Source: Dehalococcoidales bacterium
GTDB taxonomy: Bacteria; Chloroflexota; Dehalococcoidia; Dehalococcoidales; Fen-1064
Reading direction: 5' to 3'
Length of the DNA: 18,211 nucleotides
Assembly: GCA_030667735.1 (NCBI GenBank)
Contig: DAOUVG010000005.1
Coordinates: 1 to 18,211 of the forward strand
A program made the position numbers and the translations under genes. Positions within the stretch are counted from its first letter, which is position 1; each line of letters opens with the position of its first letter. This document shows positions 1-6,233 of this stretch, piece by piece. The notes below the pieces were generated by a model, which was given only the letters and a program-made list of their open reading frames with translations, made no database searches and had not been told where the DNA came from.

Positions 1-2
1 AA

Positions 3-83
3 ATTGACGACCCAGCGATGAGCGGATTCACCAGGAAACAGACGCTGATGGTATTCCTCAGGAAGAAAGGTCCGCGGTGCTAA
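3..83 (+). CDS. 3' end of an unidentified gene (partial)
   Basis: An open frame enters from the left edge and ends at a TAA at 81-83, giving about 26 residues ending in FLRKKGPRC. The other two forward frames close within the first 20 bases. The residues are basic and show no motif I recognise, so I give no function. It lies upstream of the recombinase module on the same strand and may belong to the same integrated element. It could also be a chance open stretch, since only 81 bases are visible. Confidence 0.3.
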   Translation: MDDPAMSGFTRKQTLMVFLRKKGPRC

Positions 84-155
84 TGGAGACAGCCAGGTCC
101 GGTTATTTAGCGAGAAGATCTACCATGCTGACTCGGTCAAGTAGTCAGGTTAGCT

Positions 156-252
156 CGCATAGAGAGCCGATTGTTGACATCCCGCGACGTACTCGGGATT
201 GCGGGATGGCGCATAGAGTAACTTGACAGGAGTATAGATAATAAGGTACTGT
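156..252 (+). promoter_or_regulatory. Putative control region of the 293-751 gene
   Basis: The leader holds two copies of the 9-mer CGCATAGAG (156-164 and 210-218), 54 bases apart. Each is followed by a perfect TTGACA (174-179 and 223-228). Between them is a hairpin with arms ATCCCGC (179-185) and GCGGGAT (201-207). The second TTGACA has only a weak -10 candidate, TACTGT at 247-252, at 18-bp spacing. The repeated arrangement suggests a regulated promoter or a protein-binding site. The -10 box is poor, so the exact promoter is uncertain. Confidence 0.35.
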
Positions 253-292
253 ATGTTGCATAATCGATATCCTTCGTCGGGGAGGCAGTGAC

Positions 293-751
293 ATGCAGGA
301 AATATCCTTTAGTATTCCGGTATCAGGCATTATTCGTATTAGTGAGGACACCATCACAATCGTGGTAAACAAGGCGGAGACGGCTGTTCATTTCGAGCCG
401 ACAGTTCGGAAACCAGGTCGTGTTTCTCTTGGCAGAGGGCAGACACTGTTCGATATCGTCCTCTCGACGGCCCGCAAGGTTGCGGCCGATATTGGCAGCT
501 TCAGTGGTGCTGACCTGTATCACGAGGCTCTGGAGAAGTACCCGGACCTCAAGCGTGGGAGTTGGACCTCGCACGTTATTGCCTGTGCACCCAACCATTC
601 ATCCTACAAACACTACGGGGCCAGGAGGAACTACTTCCAGTACACGGGCAACGGCCGCTACCGGCTGAAACCGGAGTATCAATCAGCTGCCCTGTCTGGC
701 GACGATGAGTCGTCTGGGTCGAAGTCCGTGAGGCCGGCGGAGAGGATGTAG
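293..751 (+). CDS. Hypothetical protein with C-terminal winged-helix-like domain
   Basis: This is a 152-residue protein. The start is fixed by a strong ribosome site, GGGGAGG at 279-285, seven bases before the ATG. Residues 1-45 alternate hydrophobic and polar residues, as in a beta-rich segment. Residues about 50-125 match my memory of a small helical domain of unknown function (DUF7669-like). The pattern is a hydrophobic helix, a segment ending EKYPDL, then NHSSYKHYGARRNYF and a closing GNGRYRL hairpin typical of a winged helix. The tail (126-152) is polar and likely disordered. It ends 117 bases before the recombinase start, with a 10-bp inverted repeat between. A DNA-binding role, perhaps controlling the recombinase or its direction, is inference. 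No enzyme motif is visible. The domain resemblance is moderate and was not checked by search. Confidence 0.75.
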   Translation: MQEISFSIPVSGIIRISEDTITIVVNKAETAVHFEPTVRKPGRVSLGRGQTLFDIVLSTARKVAADIGSFSGADLYHEALEKYPDLKRGSWTSHVIACAPNHSSYKHYGARRNYFQYTGNGRYRLKPEYQSAALSGDDESSGSKSVRPAERM

Positions 752-755
752 CAGA

Positions 756-814
756 AAACTGCCGGCTGAGCACTGGCTGATGTGAATAACGCGGCCTGGT
801 CTGACCGGCAGTTT
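756..814. repeat. 10-bp inverted repeat between the hypothetical gene and the recombinase
   Basis: The arms AAACTGCCGG (756-765) and CCGGCAGTTT (805-814) are perfect complements separated by 39 bases. They start four bases after the stop of the upstream gene and end 54 bases before the recombinase ATG. There is no U-run after the right arm, so it is a poor intrinsic terminator. An operator, an mRNA hairpin controlling recombinase translation, or a recombination site are all possible. Confidence 0.5.
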
Positions 815-868
815 ATACAGGCGGCCATATGGGGGACACGACCGCATTGCAGCAAAGGGGATGAGACC

Positions 869-2659
869 ATGGACAGCAAGAAACAGAGAGTGGCGATATA
901 CGTGAGAGTCAGCACCGAGGAGCAGGCCGTAGAGGGTGTCTCGATCGACGCCCAGCTGGCAGTCCTGCGCAGCCATGGCCAGAGTCAGGGTTGGGAGGTT
1001 GTTGACGAATACGTCGATGCCGGCTACGGCGGTGGCACCGATGAACGACCGGCACTGCAGCGCCTCATCAACGACGCCAGGCAAGGGCGATTCGACATCA
1101 TCGCGGTAGGCAAGCTTGACCGCTTCTTCCGCAATCTCAGACTCCTGCTCAACCATCTCTACGATCTGGAACAGCTTGGCATCAAGTTCGTTGCCACCCA
1201 GGAGATGCTGGATACTTCTACGCCCAATGGCAGATTCACGGTGCAGATCATGGGAGTGATTGCCGAATTCGAGCGGGGTAGGATCGGGGAGAGGGTGCGC
1301 GATAGCCGTCAGTACATGATCGCCAGGGGTGACTGGCCGGGTGGGAATACCCCTTATGGTTACCGCTGGCTGAACGACGACAAGCGCTGGGAGGTAGTGC
1401 CGGCGGAAGCCGATACCGTCCGCTTCATTTTCGATCTCTACAGCAACCGTAGCTCCGGTATCGAGGCTATCGCCAGGATCCTAAACGAGGAGGGTATCCA
1501 CACCCGTAGCGGGGCCCGCTGGCGCTACAGCAATGTACGCGGCATCCTCACCCACCCCGGATACAAGGGCCGCCACACGCTGGGGATACCGATGCCGGTC
1601 ATCGTTGACGACGCCACCTGGCAGCGGGCCCAGCATAAGCGTGAGAACGCCCGCCGGGTACTGCGCAAAGCCAAGGGCTGGCTCCTGCAGGGGATGTGTA
1701 TCTGCGGCAAGTGCGGTCACGTGCTGAAATGCCTGCACCAGAAGCCGAAAGAGCCCCGCTACTATGCCTGCCGCGGCCGGGTCGAGCGGAGACACCTGGA
1801 CCGGGACGAGCGATGCGACCTGCCCTATGTAAGAGCCGAGGATCTGGAATTGGCGGTGTGGAGGAAGGTCCAGGACGTGCTCCGTGACCGCCAGACGCTC
1901 AGCCGGTGCGTCAATGACGGTCTGGTCGAACTGGAGGACATCAGATCGCACCTGAAGGAAAGTACACTAGCCATCGACGACAAGCTCAACAACGTCCGCA
2001 CCAAGCTGGAACGCCTGGGGATGGCCTTCGCTGATGGGGCCGTGACGGAGAAGTCCTACCGCTTGAAGCTTGGCGTGCTCAAGAAGCTGGAGGCCAGCCT
2101 ATTGCGCCGCCGTCGCGATATTGACCCGGCCGAGGCCGCCGACCTGGTCGAGGGCCGTATCTCGTTCGTGCAGAAGGTCATCGAAGCAGGAACACTGAAT
2201 ATCACCGATTTCGGCATCTTCGGCTCGATCGACGACAAGTACTTCCCGGCCGGCTTCAACGCCTTTCGGGAGACTGACGGGGAACTCGCCATCGGCGAGG
2301 TGGTGGACATGGACTACTTCAGAGTGGATGGCATCGAACACAGGGGAAGGCTCATTAATGCCCCTCCCGCCTTCTTTGAGTGTGATGATCCCGAGAAACA
2401 GAAGGCCGTTATTACAGAGAACCGGCGGGCAATGCTGCAGCTTTTCGGCGTGAAGGTGCATGTCTTCCCGGATAGGGTCGAGGTTAGGGGCTCCATCCCC
2501 ACTCAGGTACTCGAACTCGTAAATGCCAAGCCCGAGCCTACTGAGACCACTGGTTCTATTATCAGTTCGCCTTCCCCAGATGGGGAAGGGGGAAGAAAAA
2601 GAAAGAGGGGCTGCGCCCCTTTTCAATCCCTTTGTACTCAACGGCAACTGTCATTCTGA
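869..2659 (+). CDS. Large serine recombinase (resolvase/integrase family)
   Basis: This 596-residue site-specific recombinase would cut and rejoin DNA through a 5'-phosphoserine link. The order is a catalytic resolvase domain (about 6-150, nucleophile Ser15 in YVRVSTEEQ, with the later KLDRFFRN arginine motif), then a recombinase domain (about 160-270, opening TPYGYRW). A zinc ribbon follows (Cys279, Cys282, Cys301, Cys316), then a coiled coil (about 350-420) and a C-terminal strand region (517-545). I chose the ATG at 869 because AAAGGGG lies at 854-860; the in-frame ATG-like codon at 782 adds 29 residues absent from the family. Two oddities: residues about 442-518 form an extra acidic segment between the coiled coil and the terminal strands. 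Residues about 567-596 are encoded by palindromic repeat DNA. It is probably the integrase of a mobile element. Confidence 0.93.
   Translation: MDSKKQRVAIYVRVSTEEQAVEGVSIDAQLAVLRSHGQSQGWEVVDEYVDAGYGGGTDERPALQRLINDARQGRFDIIAVGKLDRFFRNLRLLLNHLYDLEQLGIKFVATQEMLDTSTPNGRFTVQIMGVIAEFERGRIGERVRDSRQYMIARGDWPGGNTPYGYRWLNDDKRWEVVPAEADTVRFIFDLYSNRSSGIEAIARILNEEGIHTRSGARWRYSNVRGILTHPGYKGRHTLGIPMPVIVDDATWQRAQHKRENARRVLRKAKGWLLQGMCICGKCGHVLKCLHQKPKEPRYYACRGRVERRHLDRDERCDLPYVRAEDLELAVWRKVQDVLRDRQTLSRCVNDGLVELEDIRSHLKESTLAIDDKLNNVRTKLERLGMAFADGAVTEKSYRLKLGVLKKLEASLLRRRRDIDPAEAADLVEGRISFVQKVIEAGTLNITDFGIFGSIDDKYFPAGFNAFRETDGELAIGEVVDMDYFRVDGIEHRGRLINAPPAFFECDDPEKQKAVITENRRAMLQLFGVKVHVFPDRVEVRGSIPTQVLELVNAKPEPTETTGSIISSPSPDGEGGRKRKRGCAPFQSLCTQRQLSF
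2570..2623 (+). repeat. Two-hairpin repeat module inside the recombinase 3' end
   Basis: The first hairpin has arms CCTTCCCC (2570-2577) and GGGGAAGG (2582-2589). The second has arms AGGGGC (2606-2611) and GCCCCT (2615-2620) and is followed by TTT. The second stem is identical to one at 8266-8280 in the MITE-like element, where it also follows a CTCCTTCCC/GGGAAGGAG hairpin. The module therefore looks like a dispersed repeat that has become part of the coding sequence. As RNA, the second stem plus U-run could act as a weak terminator 36 bases before the stop codon. Confidence 0.6.
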
Positions 2660-2710
2660 GTGAGGCTCCGGGTAGAACGAGGAACCCCCTAAGAATCTCG
2701 CGGTACAAAG
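2630..2710. repeat. Inverted-repeat-bounded CATTCTGAG-type intergenic repeat
   Basis: The arms CTTTGTAC (2630-2637) and GTACAAAG (2703-2710) are perfect complements. They enclose GTCATTCTGAG at 2650-2660 and AAGAATCTCG at 2692-2701. From memory, a CATTCTGAG...AAGAATCT core is a common dispersed repeat in Chloroflexota and other genomes, but copy number here is unknown. The recombinase stop codon (2657-2659) falls inside the CATTCTGAG motif. Bases 2711-2857 downstream hold no gene that I can see. Confidence 0.5.
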
Positions 2711-2857
2711 CCCGGATTCTGTGCCGCCACTAGCGTAGTATTTCGTAAATATCGTTATTTGTATGACGATGCTGATTCCAAACCCTTAAAAAGGACGGCT
2801 TGACTGAAACCTACTTTCGCAGTCTCAGCAAACTAACTGACTGTTGGAAGCACTACA

Positions 2858-3559
2858 CTAGCGGTCACGCTTCCAGGTCCATCTCTCAAGTGCCAGCGCC
2901 AGAAGGAGCAGTACCAGCACGACGGTGCCGCCTGCTGCCCCGATACGCATCGCCCTTGTGTCCCACTGCTGGCTGATAACGGTATCCCATCCCCAAGCCC
3001 CCATATACGCCATGCCAAGGTATTGCACGGTTTTCCCCAGCCAGCAGGCAATAAAGAACTTCCAGATGGTAAACCGGAGGTTCCCTGCGACGATGCCGAC
3101 CAGGTCGATGGGCAGCGGGGAGGCGGCAAAGACAAAGACCAGCGCTGACCCCCACCTCTGAAGCCAGGTGACGGCATTGTGATAGGTCCTGTTGTTCTGC
3201 CAGATGCCCCGCCCGCTGTATCCGGCCAGATAGGAGGTCATCTCCCCGATACCGCCGCCCACACCGGCCGCCAGACCGACCAGCAGCGGGTTGAAGGTGG
3301 CTCCCAGCGAGAATAGCGCTATGGCCCCGGGGGAGGGAAGAATGACGGTGGCAGTGGTGACCATGCTGATGAGGAAAGCCCCGATGTAGCCGAGGCTTTC
3401 GAACTTCTCGACCCTCTCCGGATTATACTGGAAGAAGACGAAGAGGCCAACCGCAATGGCAAGGACGAAAAGAAGTATCAGCAGGGAAAGGTAGTTCCTC
3501 CGCAGCCAGTTGCCTTGCTGGTCAGGAGTGGACCCATCCCGGGAAGTGGCACCGCTCAT
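2858..3559 (-). CDS. VTT/DedA-like (SNARE-associated family) membrane protein
   Basis: This integral membrane protein belongs to the VTT-domain (DedA/TMEM64/YqaA-like) superfamily, whose members are linked to lipid scrambling or membrane homeostasis. A substrate cannot be read from sequence. From the chosen start the protein has 233 residues. There is a polar N-terminus, a first helix (LLILLFVLAIAVGLFVFF), and glycine-rich re-entrant segments (VILPSPGAIALFSLGATFNP). The signature SPLPIDLVGIVAGNLRF is followed by helices including CWLGKTVQYLGMAYMG and a final VVLVLLLLALALE before a charged tail. An upstream ATG at 3586 adds nine residues. I prefer 3559 because GGGG lies about eight bases before it. 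It runs divergently from tRNA-Glu and converges on the recombinase. The stop overlaps a CACTAGCG direct-repeat copy (2856-2863). Confidence 0.82.
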   Translation of the reverse strand: MSGATSRDGSTPDQQGNWLRRNYLSLLILLFVLAIAVGLFVFFQYNPERVEKFESLGYIGAFLISMVTTATVILPSPGAIALFSLGATFNPLLVGLAAGVGGGIGEMTSYLAGYSGRGIWQNNRTYHNAVTWLQRWGSALVFVFAASPLPIDLVGIVAGNLRFTIWKFFIACWLGKTVQYLGMAYMGAWGWDTVISQQWDTRAMRIGAAGGTVVLVLLLLALALERWTWKRDR

Positions 3560-3585
3560 ATCAGACTGCCCCGCACATGCTATCA

Positions 3586-3614
3586 TTGCTGCCTGGCACC
3601 GATTTTGCTATACT
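3586..3614 (+). promoter_or_regulatory. Promoter of tRNA-Glu
   Basis: TTGCTG (3586-3591) and TATACT (3609-3614) are separated by 17 bases, and the -10 box ends ten bases before the tRNA. It overlaps the upstream ATG candidate of the divergent membrane-protein gene, which favours the shorter start for that gene. Confidence 0.7.
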
Positions 3615-3624
3615 TGACTGGTAT

Positions 3625-3700
3625 GCCCCCATCGTCTAGAGGCCTAGGACGACAGCCTTTCAAGCTGTAAACATGGATTCGAATTCCATTGGGGGCACCA
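3625..3700 (+). tRNA. tRNA-Glu (anticodon UUC), CCA encoded
   Basis: All four arms fold. The acceptor GCCCCCA pairs with TGGGGGC, the anticodon arm is ACAGC-CTTTCAA-GCTGT with anticodon TTC, and the T arm is ATGGA-TTCGAAT-TCCAT. The discriminator is A3697, and the CCA at 3698-3700 is encoded in DNA. It decodes GAA and GAG. No strong terminator follows. Bases 3701-3841 hold no gene; a second TTGACA (3738-3743) with TATTTT (3760-3765) there is an alternative promoter for the next gene. Confidence 0.96.
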
Positions 3701-3841
3701 ATTACTCTGGTCAATTCTAGCACCTTTCAGGGTCTGGTTGACAATATACCTGTCTCTTCTATTTTCGGCCCCCTTCCAGCCTGTTCTTCTCGCTCCATTC
3801 ATTACCAGTTGTGTACTCTGGCCAATCTGTGACGAAAGTCG

Positions 3842-3870
3842 CTTACATGTTCTCCTCTTCGCCCTAGAAT
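3842..3870 (+). promoter_or_regulatory. Putative promoter of the small membrane-protein gene
   Basis: CTTACA (3842-3847) and TAGAAT (3865-3870) are spaced by 17 bases. They predict a start near 3877 and a leader of about 26 bases that contains the GGAGGAGGAG ribosome site. An upstream TTGACA/TATTTT pair at 3738-3765 is the alternative. Confidence 0.45.
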
Positions 3871-3902
3871 AGAAGACAGTAGTGATGGGGAGGAGGAGAG
3901 AC

Positions 3903-4352
3903 ATGAACACCAGAATTCGTAACCTGGGCATCATAGTAATGCTGTTTGCGGTGGTATCGCTGGCGATGGGTATCGTGTTTGTACAGCAGGGATTTGCCAA
4001 GGAAGCATTCCTGGTAGATGCCATGGAACAGGAACAAATAACCTCGGAAGGTGTAGAGGGTGTTGTCGACAACATGTCAGAGGCCCAGCTAGCCGGAGAT
4101 ACAGTCCGGGAACACCGGCATGGCATATCCCCTACATATGGAGAGCTTCTTGGAGATGGTGGCCGTTATGACCCGACCAATCTCACTCAGCTCAGCTATT
4201 CCCAGGCCCTTAACCTCGAGAACTACCTGTACCTTGCCGTAGCATCCTTTGGTATCTTCACGGTGGTCAAGGTAATTGGCGTCTTTATGATAGTCATGGG
4301 CCTTGCGCTTGGTACTACAGGATACGGCCTGGTCAGCACACACAGAAAGTAG
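3903..4352 (+). CDS. Small two-helix membrane protein of unknown function
   Basis: The protein has 149 residues. The start at 3903 follows a very strong GGAGGAGGAGAG site at 3890-3901; an in-frame ATG at 3882 lies before it and is less likely. Residues about 7-32 form a transmembrane helix (LGIIVMLFAVVSLAMGIVFV) after a basic N-terminus. Residues about 33-112 are a polar, acidic loop rich in Glu and Asp. Residues about 113-143 form a second helix (FTVVKVIGVFMIVMGLALG) ending in a short basic tail. With two helices and a basic N-terminus, both ends are predicted cytoplasmic and the acidic loop extracytoplasmic. I do not recognise a named family. It stands alone between tRNA-Glu and a convergent pair of genes and is followed by a long hairpin. 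Confidence 0.82.
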   Translation: MNTRIRNLGIIVMLFAVVSLAMGIVFVQQGFAKEAFLVDAMEQEQITSEGVEGVVDNMSEAQLAGDTVREHRHGISPTYGELLGDGGRYDPTNLTQLSYSQALNLENYLYLAVASFGIFTVVKVIGVFMIVMGLALGTTGYGLVSTHRK

Positions 4353-4385
4353 CTTTTCGGTAATATCTCAGCCCCTGTGCTTAAG

Positions 4386-4434
4386 ACATGCAGGTGGCGA
4401 TATGCAACATATCGTGCTGTCGTCACCTGCATGT
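4386..4434. terminator. Long bipartite hairpin after the membrane-protein gene
   Basis: The outer stem is ACATGCAGGTG (4386-4396) with CACCTGCATGT (4424-4434), eleven perfect pairs. The inner stem is CGATATG (4398-4404) with CATATCG (4408-4414). A short TATTTT follows. It may end transcription of the gene stopping at 4352, but the weak T-tract also allows an mRNA-stabilising structure or small repeat. Bases 4435-4608 hold no gene; the only structure I see is a short CTACCC/GGGTAG stem at 4553-4568. Confidence 0.5.
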
Positions 4435-4608
4435 ATTTTCTGCAGCCAGAGTAGTTTCACCGGGCTCTCTGTAGTGCCTTGAGTCATCGTTACCACCACA
4501 GACAACCTCGCACGGGAGTAAGCAAGAAAGTAGCGCTTCGTAGAACATCGGACTACCCTGAAGGGTAGCGGGCATTTGTACCGTTACACTATATCCGGGG
4601 ATTCCCAC

Positions 4609-4761
4609 TCACTTACGCAGGTTCCTGCCCGGTAGAACTAATTCCATGTCAAGTCGGGCCATCTCCGGACACCTGTGCTGATGCTCGCGGAGCTCGCTGA
4701 TGGGAAAGAGCCGCTCACAGGCCGGGCAACGTATCTTCTTCTCAGGCTTTGTCTCTGCCAT
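4609..4761 (-). CDS. 50-residue zinc-ribbon protein
   Basis: This short protein has a C2HC-type metal site: Cys12 and Cys15 (CPAC), His27 (or His29), and Cys31 in HQHRC. A lysine-rich N-terminus and a charged tail ending GRNLRK flank it. The pattern fits a small zinc finger of the kind found in nucleic-acid or protein adaptors. No family-level function can be assigned. Its ATG overlaps the stop of the HIT gene by one base (TGATG), which implies translational coupling and a shared mRNA from the HIT promoter. A longer in-frame extension to 4977 exists, but it is just the HIT gene read in another frame, and the coupled start is far more plausible. Confidence 0.78.
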   Translation of the reverse strand: MAETKPEKKIRCPACERLFPISELREHQHRCPEMARLDMELVLPGRNLRK

Positions 4762-5234
4762 CAGAACCTGTCCTTCAACTTCATGTAGGTATCCGTCAGC
4801 GCCTCGGGGATGACCCTGGTATCCGCCACCACCGGCATGAAGTTGACATCGCCCTGCCAGCGGGGAACGATATGGGTATGGATATGGTCTGCTATACCGG
4901 CACCGGCTACTTTGCCGGTGTTGGTCCCTATATTGAAACCGCCGGGATTGAGTGCCTCCCGCAGCACCCGGATACACTGTGTGACAAGCTCGAAGTGCTC
5001 GTGAAGCTCTTCGGTCGTCAGCACCTCCAGGCCGGCCACATGGCGATAGGGGGCCACCAGGAGGTGCCCCGGATTATACGGATAGGTGTTCATGATGATG
5101 AAGGTCTTGTCCGCCCGGTGCACGATGTAATTAGACGCATCGGTACTTTCGGCGGGTTTTTCGCAAAGAATACACCCGTCCGGTTTATTCATCCGAATAT
5201 ACTCCATCCGCCAGGGGGCCCAGATATGCTCCAT
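4761..5234 (-). CDS. HIT-family hydrolase (Ap4A phosphorylase-like)
   Basis: This cytosolic nucleotide-binding enzyme has 157 residues. The histidine-triad signature is DHIHTHIVPRW, with His117, His119 and His121; the middle-to-last histidine is the nucleophile that forms a nucleotidyl intermediate. An early CILC pair (Cys21, Cys24) probably contributes to a zinc site. The opening HIWAPWRMEYI resembles actinobacterial and Chloroflexota proteins shown or annotated to act on diadenosine tetraphosphate (Ap4A), so an Ap4A phosphorylase/hydrolase role is likely. The exact substrate is not readable. GAGGAG lies a few bases before the ATG. It has its own promoter and overlaps the downstream zinc-ribbon gene by one base. 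Length is normal for the group. Confidence 0.92.
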   Translation of the reverse strand: MEHIWAPWRMEYIRMNKPDGCILCEKPAESTDASNYIVHRADKTFIIMNTYPYNPGHLLVAPYRHVAGLEVLTTEELHEHFELVTQCIRVLREALNPGGFNIGTNTGKVAGAGIADHIHTHIVPRWQGDVNFMPVVADTRVIPEALTDTYMKLKDRF

Positions 5235-5267
5235 AACAATCTCCTCACCGGGTGATTGGCTCTCCCC

Positions 5268-5296
5268 ATTTTAATCGTCCGCCACCGGCAGGTCAA
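5268..5296 (-). promoter_or_regulatory. Promoter of the HIT/zinc-ribbon operon
   Basis: On the minus strand, TTGACC (5296-5291) and TAAAAT (5273-5268) are 17 bases apart. They predict a start near 5261 and a 27-base leader carrying the GAGGAG ribosome site. It is back to back with the metallo-hydrolase promoter. Confidence 0.65.
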
Positions 5297-5327
5297 AGCC
5301 ATTGTAGCAGAAACCGCTATGGCAATA

Positions 5328-5360
5328 CCCCTTGCTGCAAGGGGCCGCATCCGCTATAGT
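5328..5360 (+). promoter_or_regulatory. Promoter of the metallo-hydrolase gene with palindromic operator candidate
   Basis: TTGCTG (5332-5337) and TATAGT (5355-5360) are 17 bases apart. The ATG begins nine bases after the -10 box and lacks a ribosome site, so the mRNA is probably nearly leaderless. The palindrome CCCCTTGC-T-GCAAGGGG (5328-5344), with 8-bp arms, covers the -35 box completely and is a natural place for a repressor. Confidence 0.6.
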
Positions 5361-5369
5361 GAGACTGGT

Positions 5370-6188
5370 ATGAAGAGCAAGGACCTGTCCGGCGAGACGA
5401 TTACATTTCTGGGCACCGGCGGCGCCAGGTTCATGATAATCAGCCAGATGCTTGCTTCAGGCGGCCTCTGGCTGAACATGAGCGGCACCGAGATACTTAT
5501 CGACCCCGGCCCCGGCTGTATCGTCCAGGCCACCAGAAGGAAGCTCAAGGCGGAGAATCTGAGCGCCATCATTCTGTCGCACCGCCACCTTGACCACTCC
5601 GCCGACATCAATATAATGGTCGAGGCGATGACCCAGGGCGGTTTCAAGAAGCAGGGCCGCCTGTTTGCCCCGGCCGATGCCCTGGAGGGTGAACCGGTAA
5701 TCTTCTCCTACCTCAAGGAGCGCCTGGACGGAGTCGAACTGCTTGAAGCCGGGAAGTCCTACACCGTGGGCAATGTCTCCTTCACCACGCCGGTACGCCA
5801 CATACATCCGGTTGAAACCTACGGCATGGTCTTCAAGACTGCCCGTCATACCTTCTCCTGCATCACGGATACCCGCTACTTCGACGGCCTGACCGATTAC
5901 TACAACAGTGAATTACTGGTCATCAACGTGGTTTTCATGGAACCCCACACCCCGCAAAGCCACCCCGATACACCCATCGACCACCTGTCTGTTCCTGATG
6001 TCGAGCGTATTGTCAGCAAAATCAGGCCGAAAACGGCCATACTGACGCATTTCGGGATGGGTGTCTGGCGGAACAATCCCCGGGAAATAGCCGAGAAGCT
6101 GTCCGAAAAAACCGGCGTGAAGGTTATCGCCGCCCGCGACGGTATGAAGTTTGACCTGGCCGAACCGGATGCAGACCAGGTCCAGTAG
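5370..6188 (+). CDS. MBL-fold metallo-hydrolase (RNase Z/beta-lactamase superfamily)
   Basis: The protein has 272 residues with a complete metallo-beta-lactamase metal site. It opens with TITFLGTGGAR, then EILIDPGPG (Asp45) and the HxHxDH motif HRHLDH (His71, His73, Asp75, His76). His144 or His146, Asp167 in ITDTRYF and His227 in ILTHFGMG complete the site. The fold suits hydrolysis of a phosphodiester, thioester or similar bond; the layout is nearer to RNase Z/phosphodiesterase-type enzymes than to beta-lactamases. The specific substrate is unknown. The frame is open upstream to 5256, but the promoter at 5332-5360 and the protein alignment to TFLGTGG place the start at 5370. It precedes the radical SAM gene by 45 bases, which has its own -10 box. 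Confidence 0.88.
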   Translation: MKSKDLSGETITFLGTGGARFMIISQMLASGGLWLNMSGTEILIDPGPGCIVQATRRKLKAENLSAIILSHRHLDHSADINIMVEAMTQGGFKKQGRLFAPADALEGEPVIFSYLKERLDGVELLEAGKSYTVGNVSFTTPVRHIHPVETYGMVFKTARHTFSCITDTRYFDGLTDYYNSELLVINVVFMEPHTPQSHPDTPIDHLSVPDVERIVSKIRPKTAILTHFGMGVWRNNPREIAEKLSEKTGVKVIAARDGMKFDLAEPDADQVQ

Positions 6189-6195
6189 TCCTCAA

Positions 6196-6226
6196 TTTAG
6201 CCTATCCAGGCAACTTCCAGTATAAT
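6196..6226 (+). promoter_or_regulatory. Promoter for leaderless radical SAM gene
   Basis: A perfect TATAAT (6221-6226) ends seven bases before the GTG start at 6234. The -35 is weak: TTTAGC at 6196-6201 with 19-bp spacing or TTAGCC at 18. There is no ribosome site between box and start codon, so transcription should begin at or next to the GTG. Confidence 0.6.
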
Positions 6227-6233
6227 AGTATCC

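Noticed and set aside
3625..3700. tRNA-Glu as the integration site of the recombinase element
   Set aside because: A complete chromosomal membrane-protein gene lies between the recombinase and the tRNA, and I see no duplicate of the tRNA 3' end.
4543..4600. tRNA-like stretch on the minus strand with a D-arm-like TAGTGTAACGGTA and a CTACCC/GGGTAG stem
   Set aside because: The anticodon loop would be six or four bases, the D stem does not close, and no T arm or acceptor pairing follows. At best a decayed remnant.
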